Assembly (NCBI GenBank): GCA_017501345.1
Contig: JAFVXC010000042.1
Coordinates: 62,001-126,000, forward strand
Direction of reading: 5' to 3'
DNA length: 64,000 bases
Origin: Clostridia bacterium
Lineage (GTDB): Bacteria; Bacillota_A; Clostridia; Oscillospirales; CAG-272
Shown: positions 43,620-53,307 of the stretch, in pieces
Layout: each line of letters opens with the position of its first letter
How positions within the stretch are numbered: the stretch's first letter is position 1
Translations under genes and position numbers: made by a program
Notes under the pieces: model-generated
The model's input: only the letters and a program-made list of their open reading frames with translations
Told to the model about the DNA's origin: nothing
Databases searched by the model: none

Positions 43620-46331
43620 TTATTCCTCGTCCTCGCGCTTCTTCAGAGCGATCACTGCGGGAGCACAGAGTGCAACCGCTGCGAGTGCGATCGAGGTGCC
43701 GACGACGGATCCGCATCCGCCCTCGCTCTTGTCACCGCCTGCATTGTCGCCGCCGGAGGGCTGAGTGCCGGGATCCGGTGTGTTGCCGCCGGAGGAGCCG
43801 GTGGTGTTGCTGCTACCGGGATCGGCGGTGGTGGTGTTGCCACCAATGGTGGGATCTTCGGTAGTGACGTTACTGTCGCTGGTCGTGGGATTCTTGGGGG
43901 TGGTTTCGGGAACATGAACTACGTTCACGTAGTTGCCGTTTGCATCCTGATCGACCCAGTAGGTGTAGTCGATGTCGATGTACGTACCAAGATTTTCGAT
44001 CGAAACCTCGTCGATCGTAGCGTTGTAGGTCAGGTAGTAGTAGGGGCTGGTCGGGAAGCGGTCAACGCCGATTCTCTGGAGGAAGGGATAGACGTTGATG
44101 AATTCGTATGCAGCCTTGTTTGCAAGGTAGCAGAGCTTACCGGAGGCGATGTCCTGCTGCGTGATGAAGCAGTCATAGCCGCTCCAGCCGATTTCTGCAC
44201 CGTTGTTCTGAATGCGCATTGCGCCGGAATCTTTGATGCTCTCGAGGTAGTAGTTGTTCTTGATGTACTTTTCAGAGTCGCAGCTGTTGATCCACGCGGT
44301 AGCGTATTCGAGGCAGTAGTCGTCCGAAAGGGTTACCGAGTGGGGAACCGTGCACTCCTCGGGACCGTTGAGCTCGCCCGTGAAGTAGTTGCCCTGGATC
44401 ATTGCGAATTCGGTATTTGCGTATCCGATGAATGCGCAAGCCGTTCCGCCGTGGGTTGCCGTGATGTTACCGGTAACGCCGCATCCGAAGACACGGGGTG
44501 CCTGTCTGTTCTCGGAGCCGTGAGAGTAGTTGATGATGCCTGCTGCACCGATCGAGGAGGAGTAGTAGGTCTTGTGATAGTCAACGCCGATCTGACCACC
44601 GCAGTAGCCCTTGTCACAGATGCCGTCGGAACCCGTGGTACCGTCAGCGAGAAGCTTGTCGTCCGAGCAGTAAACGTAAGCGGAGTCGTCACAGTAGCCG
44701 TCGCCGTTTTCGTCCTGCGTGACGGAGTAGAGGTGCTTTTCGTTGTAAGCGGTGATGTCACCTGCGGAGAGGCAACCGAAGAAGGTGTTGTAACCGCCGG
44801 TGAAGGCAACGCCGTTCATCGAGCTGATACCGATACGGCTTGCGATGCCTGCAGCTGCGAAGTTCGAAATGATGTTACCGGTGTTAACGCAGTAGTAAAG
44901 CTCGATCGACTGCTGGGATCTTGCGATCATACCTGCACAGTCAACGATGTGGCAGTGCGTTGCGTTGTCAGCCGTCTTGGAAATGCCCTCGGCGAGGATG
45001 TCGCCGGTGTTGAGGCAGTAGTTGACCTTGATACGGTCCTGCGAGAAGCCGGTGATACCGCCTGCATACTGACGGTGGCTGGTGATGGTACCGTTGTTGA
45101 CGCAGTGCTCGAAGATCAGGTCGCAGACGAAGTTCGGGTAGGAGTCAACGCCGCCTCTGCCGACGATGCCTGCGCAGTAGTTGGTGCGGGAGGTTACGTC
45201 ACCGTTGTTGATGCAGTTGATCGCGATAACGTTGCCCTTGTGGTAGCCGCCGAGACCACCGGTACGGCGTGCGCCGATGACGGTACCGTCGTTGATGCAC
45301 GCGTCGTATCTGACGGTCATATCGTTGCCGAGGTCGTCGGAACGCTCGAAGTCGCCGCCGAGACCGCCGCAGTTACCGCCGAAGGAGATCTTACTTGCGG
45401 AGTTGGTCAGAAGGATGTCGCCCGCGTTGGTGCACTTTGTGAAGTCGATCTTGGAAGCGGTAGCGCGTGCAAGAAGACCTGCCGAAACACCGTGGACCTT
45501 CAGTTCACGAGCGCTTTCGGTCTCGGCATAAAGGTCGTAACAGTCGTTGTCAGAGATCGTGCCGTAGTTGTGGCAGTTCGTGAAGGCTGCCGTGGTGTAC
45601 ATTGCGTTGTCCGAGCCGTCCTGGAGAAGGGTAGCCTTTTCCAGGATGCCGACCATACCGCTCGCACAAAGTGCGGTGATATCAGCCCAGTTTTCGCAGT
45701 TCGTCATCGAGAGGTCGCCGAGGCAAGCACCGATGAGACCGCCCGTATAGACGGGCTCGTAGAGGATCTTCTCGGTTCCATCGGGGTTCTGGATGCGGAT
45801 GCTTCTGCCGGACTCAAAGCCCTTGATGGGTGCAGAGTTCGAGACGTTCTCGAACGTCAGATCCGTACCGAGCATTGCGACGGTGCCGCAGTGCGTCGGG
45901 AGGCCCAGACCGCTGTCGGTGCGGAAGTTGATCGAGCCCTTGATAACGAGGTTCTTAACGGTAGCGCCTTCCATCTCTGCAAACATCGGAACAGAAACGG
46001 TAACGGTCTTGCCGTTTCCGTCAAAGGTTCCGGAGAAGATGAGCTCGACCAGAGGATCGCTGTCCGGACCAAGCATAATGCCGTTCTTGTCGTAAGCGGC
46101 ACCGTAGGTCTTGGTGAGGGTGATATCGTTGGCAAGGTAATAGTTGCCGTTTTCCTCCATTGCGAGGAATTCTGCCTCAGTGGTGATCGGCGTGCCCGAG
46201 GGGGTGTAGCCGGAATCGACCGTTCCCATAGATGCCGAAGGGGCTGCCGAGACAGTCGTGGTAAACACACCGATCGTGAGCATCGAGAGGATCATCAGAG
46301 CGGTGAGCGCAAGGGAAATGAGTTTGCGCAT
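43620..46331 (-). CDS. large secreted, membrane-anchored surface protein with GLUG-like repeats
   Basis: 903 residues. Signal peptide at 1-30 (LISLALTALMILSMLTIGVFTTTVSA). Residues about 60-600 are built from repeated units with the pattern C-hN-x-G-x-I then GGI-G (HCVNNGTITSH, YCLNTGDILAE, YCVNTGNIISN, ACINDGTVIGARRTGGLGG), i.e. a right-handed beta-helix or GLUG-type adhesin-like body. A Thr/Pro/Ser/Gly linker (about 795-865) follows. The C-terminus is GGCGSVVG, a transmembrane helix and KKREDEE. The GGCGS-helix-basic tail resembles the anchor seen in many clostridial surface proteins. Function is probably host or glycan interaction, but this is inferred. Start at MRKLISLAL with AAGAAGG upstream; the frame continues to 46427 over the promoter. 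Confidence 0.88.
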   Translation of the reverse strand: MRKLISLALTALMILSMLTIGVFTTTVSAAPSASMGTVDSGYTPSGTPITTEAEFLAMEENGNYYLANDITLTKTYGAAYDKNGIMLGPDSDPLVELIFSGTFDGNGKTVTVSVPMFAEMEGATVKNLVIKGSINFRTDSGLGLPTHCGTVAMLGTDLTFENVSNSAPIKGFESGRSIRIQNPDGTEKILYEPVYTGGLIGACLGDLSMTNCENWADITALCASGMVGILEKATLLQDGSDNAMYTTAAFTNCHNYGTISDNDCYDLYAETESARELKVHGVSAGLLARATASKIDFTKCTNAGDILLTNSASKISFGGNCGGLGGDFERSDDLGNDMTVRYDACINDGTVIGARRTGGLGGYHKGNVIAINCINNGDVTSRTNYCAGIVGRGGVDSYPNFVCDLIFEHCVNNGTITSHRQYAGGITGFSQDRIKVNYCLNTGDILAEGISKTADNATHCHIVDCAGMIARSQQSIELYYCVNTGNIISNFAAAGIASRIGISSMNGVAFTGGYNTFFGCLSAGDITAYNEKHLYSVTQDENGDGYCDDSAYVYCSDDKLLADGTTGSDGICDKGYCGGQIGVDYHKTYYSSSIGAAGIINYSHGSENRQAPRVFGCGVTGNITATHGGTACAFIGYANTEFAMIQGNYFTGELNGPEECTVPHSVTLSDDYCLEYATAWINSCDSEKYIKNNYYLESIKDSGAMRIQNNGAEIGWSGYDCFITQQDIASGKLCYLANKAAYEFINVYPFLQRIGVDRFPTSPYYYLTYNATIDEVSIENLGTYIDIDYTYWVDQDANGNYVNVVHVPETTPKNPTTSDSNVTTEDPTIGGNTTTADPGSSNTTGSSGGNTPDPGTQPSGGDNAGGDKSEGGCGSVVGTSIALAAVALCAPAVIALKKREDEE

Positions 46332-46398
46332 AAAAATTCGTACCTTCTTTCTTTCGGATTTGCGTGGTGGAGCGTAGACGACTCCGACCCATAGGGAT

Positions 46399-46427
46399 AG
46401 TATAGCAGATTTGAAAGCATCTGTCAA
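46399..46427 (-). promoter_or_regulatory. promoter of the surface protein gene
   Basis: On the minus strand TTGACA, 17 bases, TATACT, about 70 bases before the start codon. The rest of this divergent spacer, 46428-46592, shows nothing recognisable. Confidence 0.8.
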
Positions 46428-46592
46428 GAGAATCGAAAAAATTTGTGCATTTTGACCGATCCGTTTTGTTGCTTTTCCTACTTTTCGGCCGCGGTCGATG
46501 TAATTATGGCGGGGATTGCGGGGGACGCCGTGCGTGTATCCGCAGTACGGGCGCCGAAGCGAACGAATTTACGCTTTTTTGCAAAAATCCCC

Positions 46593-46656
46593 TTGACATA
46601 TGCGAAAAGTATGCTATAATGTTAACTGTTTAACTTTTAAGTGCTTAACTGTTTTA
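46593..46656 (+). promoter_or_regulatory. marR promoter with overlapping operator repeats
   Basis: TTGACA (46593), 16 bases, TATAAT (46615-46620). Directly after the -10 lies GTTAACTGTTTAAC (46621-46634), an inverted repeat of GTTAA, and a related copy TTAACTGTTTTA (46645-46656), 24 bases downstream. Two copies next to the start site suit autorepression by the MarR protein encoded 17 bases later. Confidence 0.7.
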
Positions 46657-46672
46657 GGGAAAGAGGAGAGGT

Positions 46673-47137
46673 ATGGAAGAGAAGAATGACATTACGATAG
46701 AGCCGCGCGCGGCGATCGGCGCACTTCTTGCGACGATGCGACTGCACCGAAAGCATACCGAGCGATTTGTGCGCGAGACCGGACTTCACCCTACACAGCA
46801 TCGGGTGCTGATGTATCTTGCACGGGCGCAAGAGCCCTGCAGGCAGCGGGAGATCTCGGATCACTTCGAGCTGACACCTGCCGCGGTGGCGCAGATCCTC
46901 GACAAGCTTGAGGGGGAGGGCTACGTGACGCGCGAGGCGTCCGACGAGGACAGCCGCTGTAAATGCGTCGCCCTGACCGAAAAGGGAACGGGGACCGCGG
47001 AGAGAAGCGACGTCGCCTTTCGCGCGCTGGATGCGATGGTGTTTCGCGGCGTTTCGGCGCGGGATATGAAAACATTTTATCAGGTCCTTATGCAAATGCA
47101 GGAAAATTTGCAATCGGAGCCGGAAGGGAGCTTATAA
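46673..47137 (+). CDS. MarR-family transcriptional regulator
   Basis: 154 residues. Winged helix-turn-helix at about residues 40-110: LHPTQHRVLMYLARAQEPCRQREISDHFE in two parts, then LTPAAVAQILDKLEGEGYVTRE and the wing DEDSRCKCVALTEKG. It is a dimeric repressor that likely controls itself and the two downstream ABC exporter genes. RBS GAGGAGAGG precedes the ATG. The gap to the first ABC gene is five bases. Confidence 0.92.
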   Translation: MEEKNDITIEPRAAIGALLATMRLHRKHTERFVRETGLHPTQHRVLMYLARAQEPCRQREISDHFELTPAAVAQILDKLEGEGYVTREASDEDSRCKCVALTEKGTGTAERSDVAFRALDAMVFRGVSARDMKTFYQVLMQMQENLQSEPEGSL

Positions 47138-47142
47138 GTAAT

Positions 47143-48888
47143 ATGAAAAGATGGTGGAAATATATCCGACCCTACTGGTCGTACTTTGTTTTGGGGCCGA
47201 TTTGTATGATCCTTGAGGTCATTGGAGAGGTGCTGATGCCGACCTTCCTTGCGGAGGTGCTGAATAACGCGGCGAACGAAACGCCGTGGTTCAGTGTCGG
47301 CGTTGCGCTGAAGATGGTTCTCGTTGCCGTTCTGATGATGCTCGGCGGCGTTGGCGGTGCGTACTTCGGCGCGAAGGCGTCGGTCAATTTTGCCGCCGAT
47401 CTCCGTGCGGACGTATACGCGAAGGTACAGCAGTTTTCGTTTGCGAACATCGACCGCTTCTCGACGGGATCGCTCGTGACGCGTCTGACGAACGACGTTC
47501 AGCAGATGCAGCAGATGGTCAATATGATGCTTCGTATGTGCCTGCGCTCGCCCGGTATGCTGATCGGAGCCTTGATTATGGCAGTCACGCTTCGCCCCTC
47601 GCTTGCGGTGGTGTTTGCTGTGACGATCCCTTTGATGCTTTTGTCGATCGCGGCGGTCGTTCTGATCGGATTCCCGCGCTTCGCACGCGTGCAGACGAGG
47701 ATCGACGGACTCAACTCGACCGTGCAGGAGAGTGTTACGAATGTCCGTGTGGTCAAGTCCTTCGTCCGTGAGGAGCACGAGAACGAAAAGTTCCGGAAAG
47801 CAAACCGTGAATTGAAGAGGACGAGTATGTCGGCGACGAAGGTGATGATCTTTATGTCGCCCGTTATGACGGTCTTTATGAATATCACGACGATCGCGGT
47901 GCTGTGGCTCGGTGCACCGATGGTGCAGAGCGGAATGGAGAAGGGTGACCTTTCGGCGTTCATTACTTACGTCACGCAGATCCTGTTCTCTCTGATGATG
48001 GTCACGGTGATGCTGATGATGCTCTCCCGTGCGCTCGCATCGGCAAAGCGTGTTCGCGAGGTGCTTGACGAAAAGCTCGATCTTACCGATCTTGAGACGG
48101 CGGACCGGGATGCACGCGTAACGCGCGGCGAGATCGAATTCCGTAACGTAGATTTCCGTTATTATAAGGACAGTGAGGGGAAGGTGCTTGATGGGATCGA
48201 TCTGAAGATCCCCGCAGGCGCGACGGTCGGTATTATCGGCTCGACGGGCTGCGGCAAGACCACGCTCGTTGCAATGATCGCACGGCTTTACGACGTGGAC
48301 GGCGGCGAGGTGCTCGTGGACGGACGGAACGTCAAGGATTATACGCTCTATCATCTCCGCGAGGGTGTCGGCATCGTGCTTCAGAAGAACGTGCTTTTCT
48401 CGGGCTCGATCGAGGATAATCTCCGCTGGGGAAATGAGGATGCCTCGATGGAGGAGATCCGCACGGCGGCTACGCACGCGCAGGCAGATAAATTCGTTTC
48501 GACCTTCAAGGGGCAGTATGATTACGACCTCGGGCAGGGCGGTAAAAACGTTTCGGGCGGTCAGAAGCAGCGGCTTTGTATCGCGCGCGCCCTATTGAAG
48601 AAGCCGAGGATCATCATTCTCGACGACTCGACGAGCGCCGTCGATACGGCGACCGAGGCGCAGATCAGAAAGGCGTTCCGCGAGGAGCTTTCGGATTCGA
48701 CCAAGATCATTATTGCACAGCGCATCACCTCGGTGCGTGATGCGGATTTCATTATCGTAATGAATGAGGGTAGGATCACGGGCATCGGAACGCACGACGA
48801 GCTGCTCAAGAGCAATATTGAATATAAAGAAATTTACGAGTCGCAGGCAGATACGGTTTCGCGTGCGACCGTGACGGAAGGAGCGTGA
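47143..48888 (+). CDS. ABC exporter half-transporter, degenerate-site subunit
   Basis: 581 residues from MKRWWKYIRPYWSYF. Six-helix type I exporter domain (1-310) then the ATPase: Walker A GSTGCGKTT near 366, signature VSGGQKQR, Walker B ILDDSTSAVD near 490. The catalytic Glu after Walker B is Asp here, as in BmrC/LmrC-type subunits, so its ATP site is the degenerate one of a heterodimer. It follows marR by five bases; frame open upstream within marR is not used. Substrate probably drugs or amphiphiles, inferred from the MarR partner. Confidence 0.93.
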   Translation: MKRWWKYIRPYWSYFVLGPICMILEVIGEVLMPTFLAEVLNNAANETPWFSVGVALKMVLVAVLMMLGGVGGAYFGAKASVNFAADLRADVYAKVQQFSFANIDRFSTGSLVTRLTNDVQQMQQMVNMMLRMCLRSPGMLIGALIMAVTLRPSLAVVFAVTIPLMLLSIAAVVLIGFPRFARVQTRIDGLNSTVQESVTNVRVVKSFVREEHENEKFRKANRELKRTSMSATKVMIFMSPVMTVFMNITTIAVLWLGAPMVQSGMEKGDLSAFITYVTQILFSLMMVTVMLMMLSRALASAKRVREVLDEKLDLTDLETADRDARVTRGEIEFRNVDFRYYKDSEGKVLDGIDLKIPAGATVGIIGSTGCGKTTLVAMIARLYDVDGGEVLVDGRNVKDYTLYHLREGVGIVLQKNVLFSGSIEDNLRWGNEDASMEEIRTAATHAQADKFVSTFKGQYDYDLGQGGKNVSGGQKQRLCIARALLKKPRIIILDDSTSAVDTATEAQIRKAFREELSDSTKIIIAQRITSVRDADFIIVMNEGRITGIGTHDELLKSNIEYKEIYESQADTVSRATVTEGA

Positions 48889-48893
48889 CGAAA

Positions 48894-50873
48894 ATGGCAA
48901 AAAGAACGTTAGAAGCGCTCCGAAAGCAGTATGCCCGCGAGGTGAAGGCAACGAGAGGCGGCCCCGGAATGGGTCCGAGACCGGGCGGAGGACCTGGCGG
49001 ACGCAATCACGGTATGAAGGGTAAGCCGAAGAATACGAAGAAGACGATCGGTAGACTGTGGCGATACGTCGTGGTGTACCGTTGGCTCCTTCTCCTCGTG
49101 CTGTTCCTGATGCTCACGCAGACGGTAACGTCGCTATGCGGCTCTTATCTTCTGAATCCGATCATCAACCGCATAGCGGGAGTCGAAACGACGGTTGACA
49201 ATTCGGGCGTTCTCGCCGTTTTTGCGGACGGTATCATAGAAAAGCTTTCGAATCTTCCGATCATCCGTGAGCTCGTTTCGACGGGGCACGCGGGAGCGGT
49301 GACCTTCTATCTCACGGCGGCTCTCTGCGTCCTTGCGCTCATTTATCTTGTGAGCCTCTCCTGCACCTATCTGCAGGCGCGCGTGATGCTCCACGTTTCG
49401 CAGAGCGCGACCGAGAGGATCCGTAACGATCTCTTTGAAAAGCTGCAGACCCTCCCCGTACGCTATTTCGATACGAATACCACGGGCGAGACGATGAGCC
49501 GCTTCACGAATGACGTCGATAACATCGACGTGATGATGAACAACTCTCTGACGAGCCTTGTTTCGGGTGTGATCACGCTTGTCGGTACGTTTACCTTTAT
49601 GCTTACCACGAATATCTGGCTGACGATGGTCACGGTCGTGTTCATTCCGATCTTTACGCTGCTTGCGGGGGCGATCGGCAGGCAGTCGGGCAAGTATTAC
49701 GGCGGACAGCAGGCGGCGCTCGGCGCGGTCAACGGTTACATTGAGGAGACCGTGACGGGACAGAAGGTCGTTAAGGTCTTTAACCACGAAAGCACCTGTG
49801 TTGAGGAGTTCGGAATGCTGAACGACGATCTGCGCGAGAAGCAGATGAAGGCGCAGTTCTACGGCGGCATTATGGGTCCGATCATGGGTAACACCTCGCA
49901 GATCTCGTACAGCATCACGGTCGGTGTCGGTGGTATTCTGATGTGCACACGTGGCTTTACGTTCGGTGCTCTCACGGTATTTGCGAACTACTCGCGTCAA
50001 TTCTCGATGCCGATCAACCAGCTCTCTCAGCAGATGTCGACGATCTTCGCCGCCCTTGCGGGTGCGGAGCGCGTATTCGCGATTATGGATCTCGATCCCG
50101 AGGAGCCCGATGCGGAGGATTGTGTCGAGATGACCGAGATCCGCGGCGACGTGATCTTTACCGACGTGGATTTCGGCTACGTTCCCGATAAGCAGATCCT
50201 GAAGAAGATCACGCTTTATGCACACCCGGGACAGAAGATCGCGTTCGTCGGATCGACGGGCGCGGGCAAGACGACGGTGACGAATCTCCTGAACCGCTTT
50301 TACGACATCGACAGCGGAAGCATTACGATCGACGGTGTGGATATCCGAAAGATCAAGCGCTCCTTCCTCCGTGAGAACATCGCGATGGTGCTTCAGGATA
50401 CCCATTTGTTTACGGGTACGGTAATGGAGAATATCCGCTACGGCAGACCCGATGCGACCGACGAGGAGGTCGTGCAGGCGGCAAAGACCGCTTCGGCATA
50501 CTCCTTCATTATGCGGCTCGAGAAGGGCTTTGACACGGTGCTTGAGGGCGACGGTGCGAATCTTTCGCAGGGACAGCGACAGCTTCTGAACATTGCTCGC
50601 GCGGCGGTGTCGAAGGCGCCGATCCTTGTGCTTGACGAGGCGACGTCGTCGGTCGATACCCGTACCGAGCGGCATATCGAGCACGGTCTTGCGCGCCTGA
50701 TGGCAAACCGCACGACCTTCGTGATCGCGCACCGTCTCTCGACGGTTCGAAATGCGAATGCGATTATGGTGCTTGAAGCGGGCGAGATCATCGAGCGCGG
50801 CACACACGAGCAGCTGCTCGAGATAAAGGGCAGATATTACGAGCTCTATACCGGAAAACGCGAGCTTGCGTGA
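48894..50873 (+). CDS. ABC exporter half-transporter, canonical-Walker B subunit
   Basis: 659 residues from MAKRTLEALRKQYAREV. An N-terminal cytoplasmic extension of about 55 residues is rich in Gly, Pro and Lys (GGPGMGPRPGGGPGGRNHG). The six-helix domain follows, then the ATPase: Walker A GSTGAGKTT near 455, signature LSQGQRQ (instead of LSGGQ), Walker B VLDEATSSVD near 578. The canonical Glu with a changed signature complements the Asp of the first subunit: the degenerate site pairs the other subunit's Asp with this LSQGQ. ATG chosen over a GTG at 48885, which would sit too close to AAGGAG. Confidence 0.93.
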   Translation: MAKRTLEALRKQYAREVKATRGGPGMGPRPGGGPGGRNHGMKGKPKNTKKTIGRLWRYVVVYRWLLLLVLFLMLTQTVTSLCGSYLLNPIINRIAGVETTVDNSGVLAVFADGIIEKLSNLPIIRELVSTGHAGAVTFYLTAALCVLALIYLVSLSCTYLQARVMLHVSQSATERIRNDLFEKLQTLPVRYFDTNTTGETMSRFTNDVDNIDVMMNNSLTSLVSGVITLVGTFTFMLTTNIWLTMVTVVFIPIFTLLAGAIGRQSGKYYGGQQAALGAVNGYIEETVTGQKVVKVFNHESTCVEEFGMLNDDLREKQMKAQFYGGIMGPIMGNTSQISYSITVGVGGILMCTRGFTFGALTVFANYSRQFSMPINQLSQQMSTIFAALAGAERVFAIMDLDPEEPDAEDCVEMTEIRGDVIFTDVDFGYVPDKQILKKITLYAHPGQKIAFVGSTGAGKTTVTNLLNRFYDIDSGSITIDGVDIRKIKRSFLRENIAMVLQDTHLFTGTVMENIRYGRPDATDEEVVQAAKTASAYSFIMRLEKGFDTVLEGDGANLSQGQRQLLNIARAAVSKAPILVLDEATSSVDTRTERHIEHGLARLMANRTTFVIAHRLSTVRNANAIMVLEAGEIIERGTHEQLLEIKGRYYELYTGKRELA

Positions 50874-50883
50874 CGGTGAGCCT

Positions 50884-50995
50884 GAGGCGTTGCCTCGAGC
50901 TTCACTGAAAAGCCCCCGGAAAGGACGTTCCGAACCTTCAAGGGCTTTCCTGAAAGACAACGGGGCTGTCTCACATATGTGAGACAGCCCTGTTC
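50884..50995. terminator. hairpins between the ABC exporter and the rhamnosidase gene
   Basis: Three hairpins between convergent genes: GAGGC-GTT-GCCTC (50884-50896), similar to the outer hairpin of the composite repeats; AAAGCCC (50909) with GGGCTTT (50942), enclosing CGGAA / TTCCG; and GGGCTGTCTCACAT with its complement (50963-50990), followed by TGTTCTATTT. The last is the most convincing terminator. Confidence 0.7.
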
Positions 50996-50998
50996 TAT

Positions 50999-53242
50999 TT
51001 ATTCCGCAAACAGATATTTACCGCCTACGAGGGTCTCGGCTCTGCCCGAGGGAAGGGTGAGGTGTGCGGTGACGCCCGCGGGGATCTCAAATTCGTAGTA
51101 AACGACGTCGTTCTTGTAGTACCAGTAGGAGCGGATCGTGCCGTTTCGCGTGTCGATCGATGCGTCGGCAAAGCCGAGCGCCTTCGTGGGATGCGGCGCG
51201 AGGATGACCTCCTTGTAGCCTGCCGCAGCTTCGGATGGGCTGATACCCGAGGAGACGCCGAAGATCCAATCAAACACCGCGCCGTATGCATAGTGGTTGA
51301 AGGAATTCATCTTGGTGCTCCAGAAAGAGCCGTCCTCCTTCAGACTGTTCCAGTGCTCCCACATTGTCGTTGCGCCGTGGTTGACCGAATAGAGCCACGA
51401 GGGGCTCTTCTCTTGGAAAAGAAGGGCGTATGCCACGTCTGTGTAGCCGTTGTCCGAGAGAACGTGCAAAAGATAGGGTGTGCCGACGAAGCCCGTTGTC
51501 ATACGGCCACCGTTCTCGCGGATCATTTCTACGAGCCTTGCGGCGAGCGCGGGACGCTCCGATTCCTCGCAAAGTCCGAAGTGGAGGATCAGAACGAGAG
51601 AAGTCTGCGTCATTCCCTTGCGCAGCGGGTCATGAGGCTTCTTGCCCTCGGGAACGACCTCGGTCTGTGGATATTCCTCCTTCGGCATTCCGTTTTCCAT
51701 AAAATATTCACGGAATGCGGAGCGTACCCTTGCATAGAGATCGCGATATGCGGACACATCCTCCCCGAGGATCTCGCCCGCTTTTACGACGAGGCTTGTA
51801 GAATACGCAAAGAAGGCACTCGCGATAAGGTCGGTTGAGGTCGCGCCGACGCACGTGTCTCCCCCCGCATCCATTGCGAGCCAGTCGCCGTAATGCTTTC
51901 CGCCAAGCCAGAGATATTCCTCGGGACCTTGTGTACGGAGAAAATCGACCCACGCCTTCATCATCGGGAAATGCTTTTTGAGGAGATTCTTATTGCCGTA
52001 TGCGAGATAAATCTGCCACGGCGCAACGGTGGCAACATCTCCCCACGCTGCCGATGTGCGGGTGCCTACGACCTGTGGAACGATGCCCTTTACGGCGCCG
52101 TTTCCGTCCTTTTGCTCAAGAGCTACGTCGCCGAGCCATTTTTCAAAAAATCTTTCGACGTCATAGTTGATCGCGGCGGTGCGGCAGAAGACCTGCGCGT
52201 CACCCGTCCAGCCGAGGCGCTCGTCTCTTTGCGGACAGTCGGTCGGAATGTCGAGGTAGTTCGACTTCTGCCCCCAGATGATGTTGTGGTAGAGCTGATT
52301 GATCTTTTCGTTTCCCGAGCGGTATCTGCCCGTGCGCTTGATGTCGGAGTTGACAGCGATCGCGGTGAAAGCACCGAGATCGACCTCATCGAAGGGATAT
52401 TCGACGAGCTTTATGTAGCGGAAGCCCTGGAAGGAGTAGGTCGGCTTAAAGACGTCATCGCCGCCGCTCGTGATATAGGTCATTTCGTTCCGTGCGGCGC
52501 GGTAATTCTCGTTGTAGAAGTTGCCGTCCTTGTCGAGCACCTCGGCGTGGTGAAGCACGATGCGGCTTCCGCGCGGCGCGTTGATCCGCACCTCGACGTA
52601 GCCCGTCATATTCTGACCGAAGTCGATGACGCGCTCTCCCTTGGGGGTAACGATAAGGGAAACGGGCGCGAGGCGCTCCTGCTCGACGATATCCTCGCCG
52701 ACCTGCGGGATCAGCTTCGTTTTGAAGGTGGTCACGTCAGCATTTCCAAGGCATTTTTCCTCTGTGGAAAGATCGACGGTCTCGCCGTGATAGATCTCCG
52801 AGAAGGTGACGGGGGAAGAGTAGACCTTCCACGAGCCGTCGGTCGCGATGCATTCCTTCGTGCCGTCTGTGTAGGTAATATTGAGCCATGCGATTACGGC
52901 GGCCTGCTTCGAGTAGAAGCCGTTTGATTTGGTATAGCCTATGTAGCCGACCGCCCAGCCGCGCCCGAGCCCGAGTGAGAGGGTATTCGACTTCACGAGG
53001 AGATCTGTGACGTCGTAGGTCTGGTACTGAATGCGGTGGTGATAGCTCGTCCATCCGGGCGTGAGGACCCCCTTGCCGAGGCGCTTGCCGTTCAGGAACG
53101 CGGCGTATATGCCGACTGCAGAGGCGGAGAGGATCGCTTTTTTTACGGTCTTGCCTGTTGCTTTGCTGAATTTCTTGCGGTAGATAAATACACCGTCTCC
53201 ACAGGAGTGCGGGGAGGTGATCCAGAGAGCGTCTTTTTTCAT
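50999..53242 (-). CDS. alpha-L-rhamnosidase, glycoside hydrolase family 78
   Basis: 747 residues, no signal peptide, so probably cytoplasmic. N-terminal beta domains (WITSPHSCGDGVFIYRKKF; ASAVGIYAAFLNGKRLGKGVLTPGW; TYSFQGFRYIKL) are followed by the (alpha/alpha)6 barrel. The catalytic region DIPTDCPQRDERLGWTGDAQ, near residues 330-350, is the GH78 signature; a second acidic region (GATTMWEHWNS) supplies the Glu found late in the barrel. It cleaves terminal alpha-L-rhamnose from plant glycosides or polysaccharides taken into the cell. It is single and leftward, with its own promoter; no rhamnose pathway gene is adjacent. Confidence 0.94.
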   Translation of the reverse strand: MKKDALWITSPHSCGDGVFIYRKKFSKATGKTVKKAILSASAVGIYAAFLNGKRLGKGVLTPGWTSYHHRIQYQTYDVTDLLVKSNTLSLGLGRGWAVGYIGYTKSNGFYSKQAAVIAWLNITYTDGTKECIATDGSWKVYSSPVTFSEIYHGETVDLSTEEKCLGNADVTTFKTKLIPQVGEDIVEQERLAPVSLIVTPKGERVIDFGQNMTGYVEVRINAPRGSRIVLHHAEVLDKDGNFYNENYRAARNEMTYITSGGDDVFKPTYSFQGFRYIKLVEYPFDEVDLGAFTAIAVNSDIKRTGRYRSGNEKINQLYHNIIWGQKSNYLDIPTDCPQRDERLGWTGDAQVFCRTAAINYDVERFFEKWLGDVALEQKDGNGAVKGIVPQVVGTRTSAAWGDVATVAPWQIYLAYGNKNLLKKHFPMMKAWVDFLRTQGPEEYLWLGGKHYGDWLAMDAGGDTCVGATSTDLIASAFFAYSTSLVVKAGEILGEDVSAYRDLYARVRSAFREYFMENGMPKEEYPQTEVVPEGKKPHDPLRKGMTQTSLVLILHFGLCEESERPALAARLVEMIRENGGRMTTGFVGTPYLLHVLSDNGYTDVAYALLFQEKSPSWLYSVNHGATTMWEHWNSLKEDGSFWSTKMNSFNHYAYGAVFDWIFGVSSGISPSEAAAGYKEVILAPHPTKALGFADASIDTRNGTIRSYWYYKNDVVYYEFEIPAGVTAHLTLPSGRAETLVGGKYLFAE

Positions 53243-53307
53243 AGGAGAAGCCTGACCTTTCGTTATGGTTTTGAGGGAAAATTATGTGAAATTCCTACAT
53301 TATTTTC

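Noticed and set aside
43914..46394. 826-codon open frame opposite the surface protein gene
   Set aside because: Composition is Val/Asp/Cys-rich without motifs, and the opposite strand has a signal peptide, repeats, anchor and promoter. It is a codon-bias shadow.
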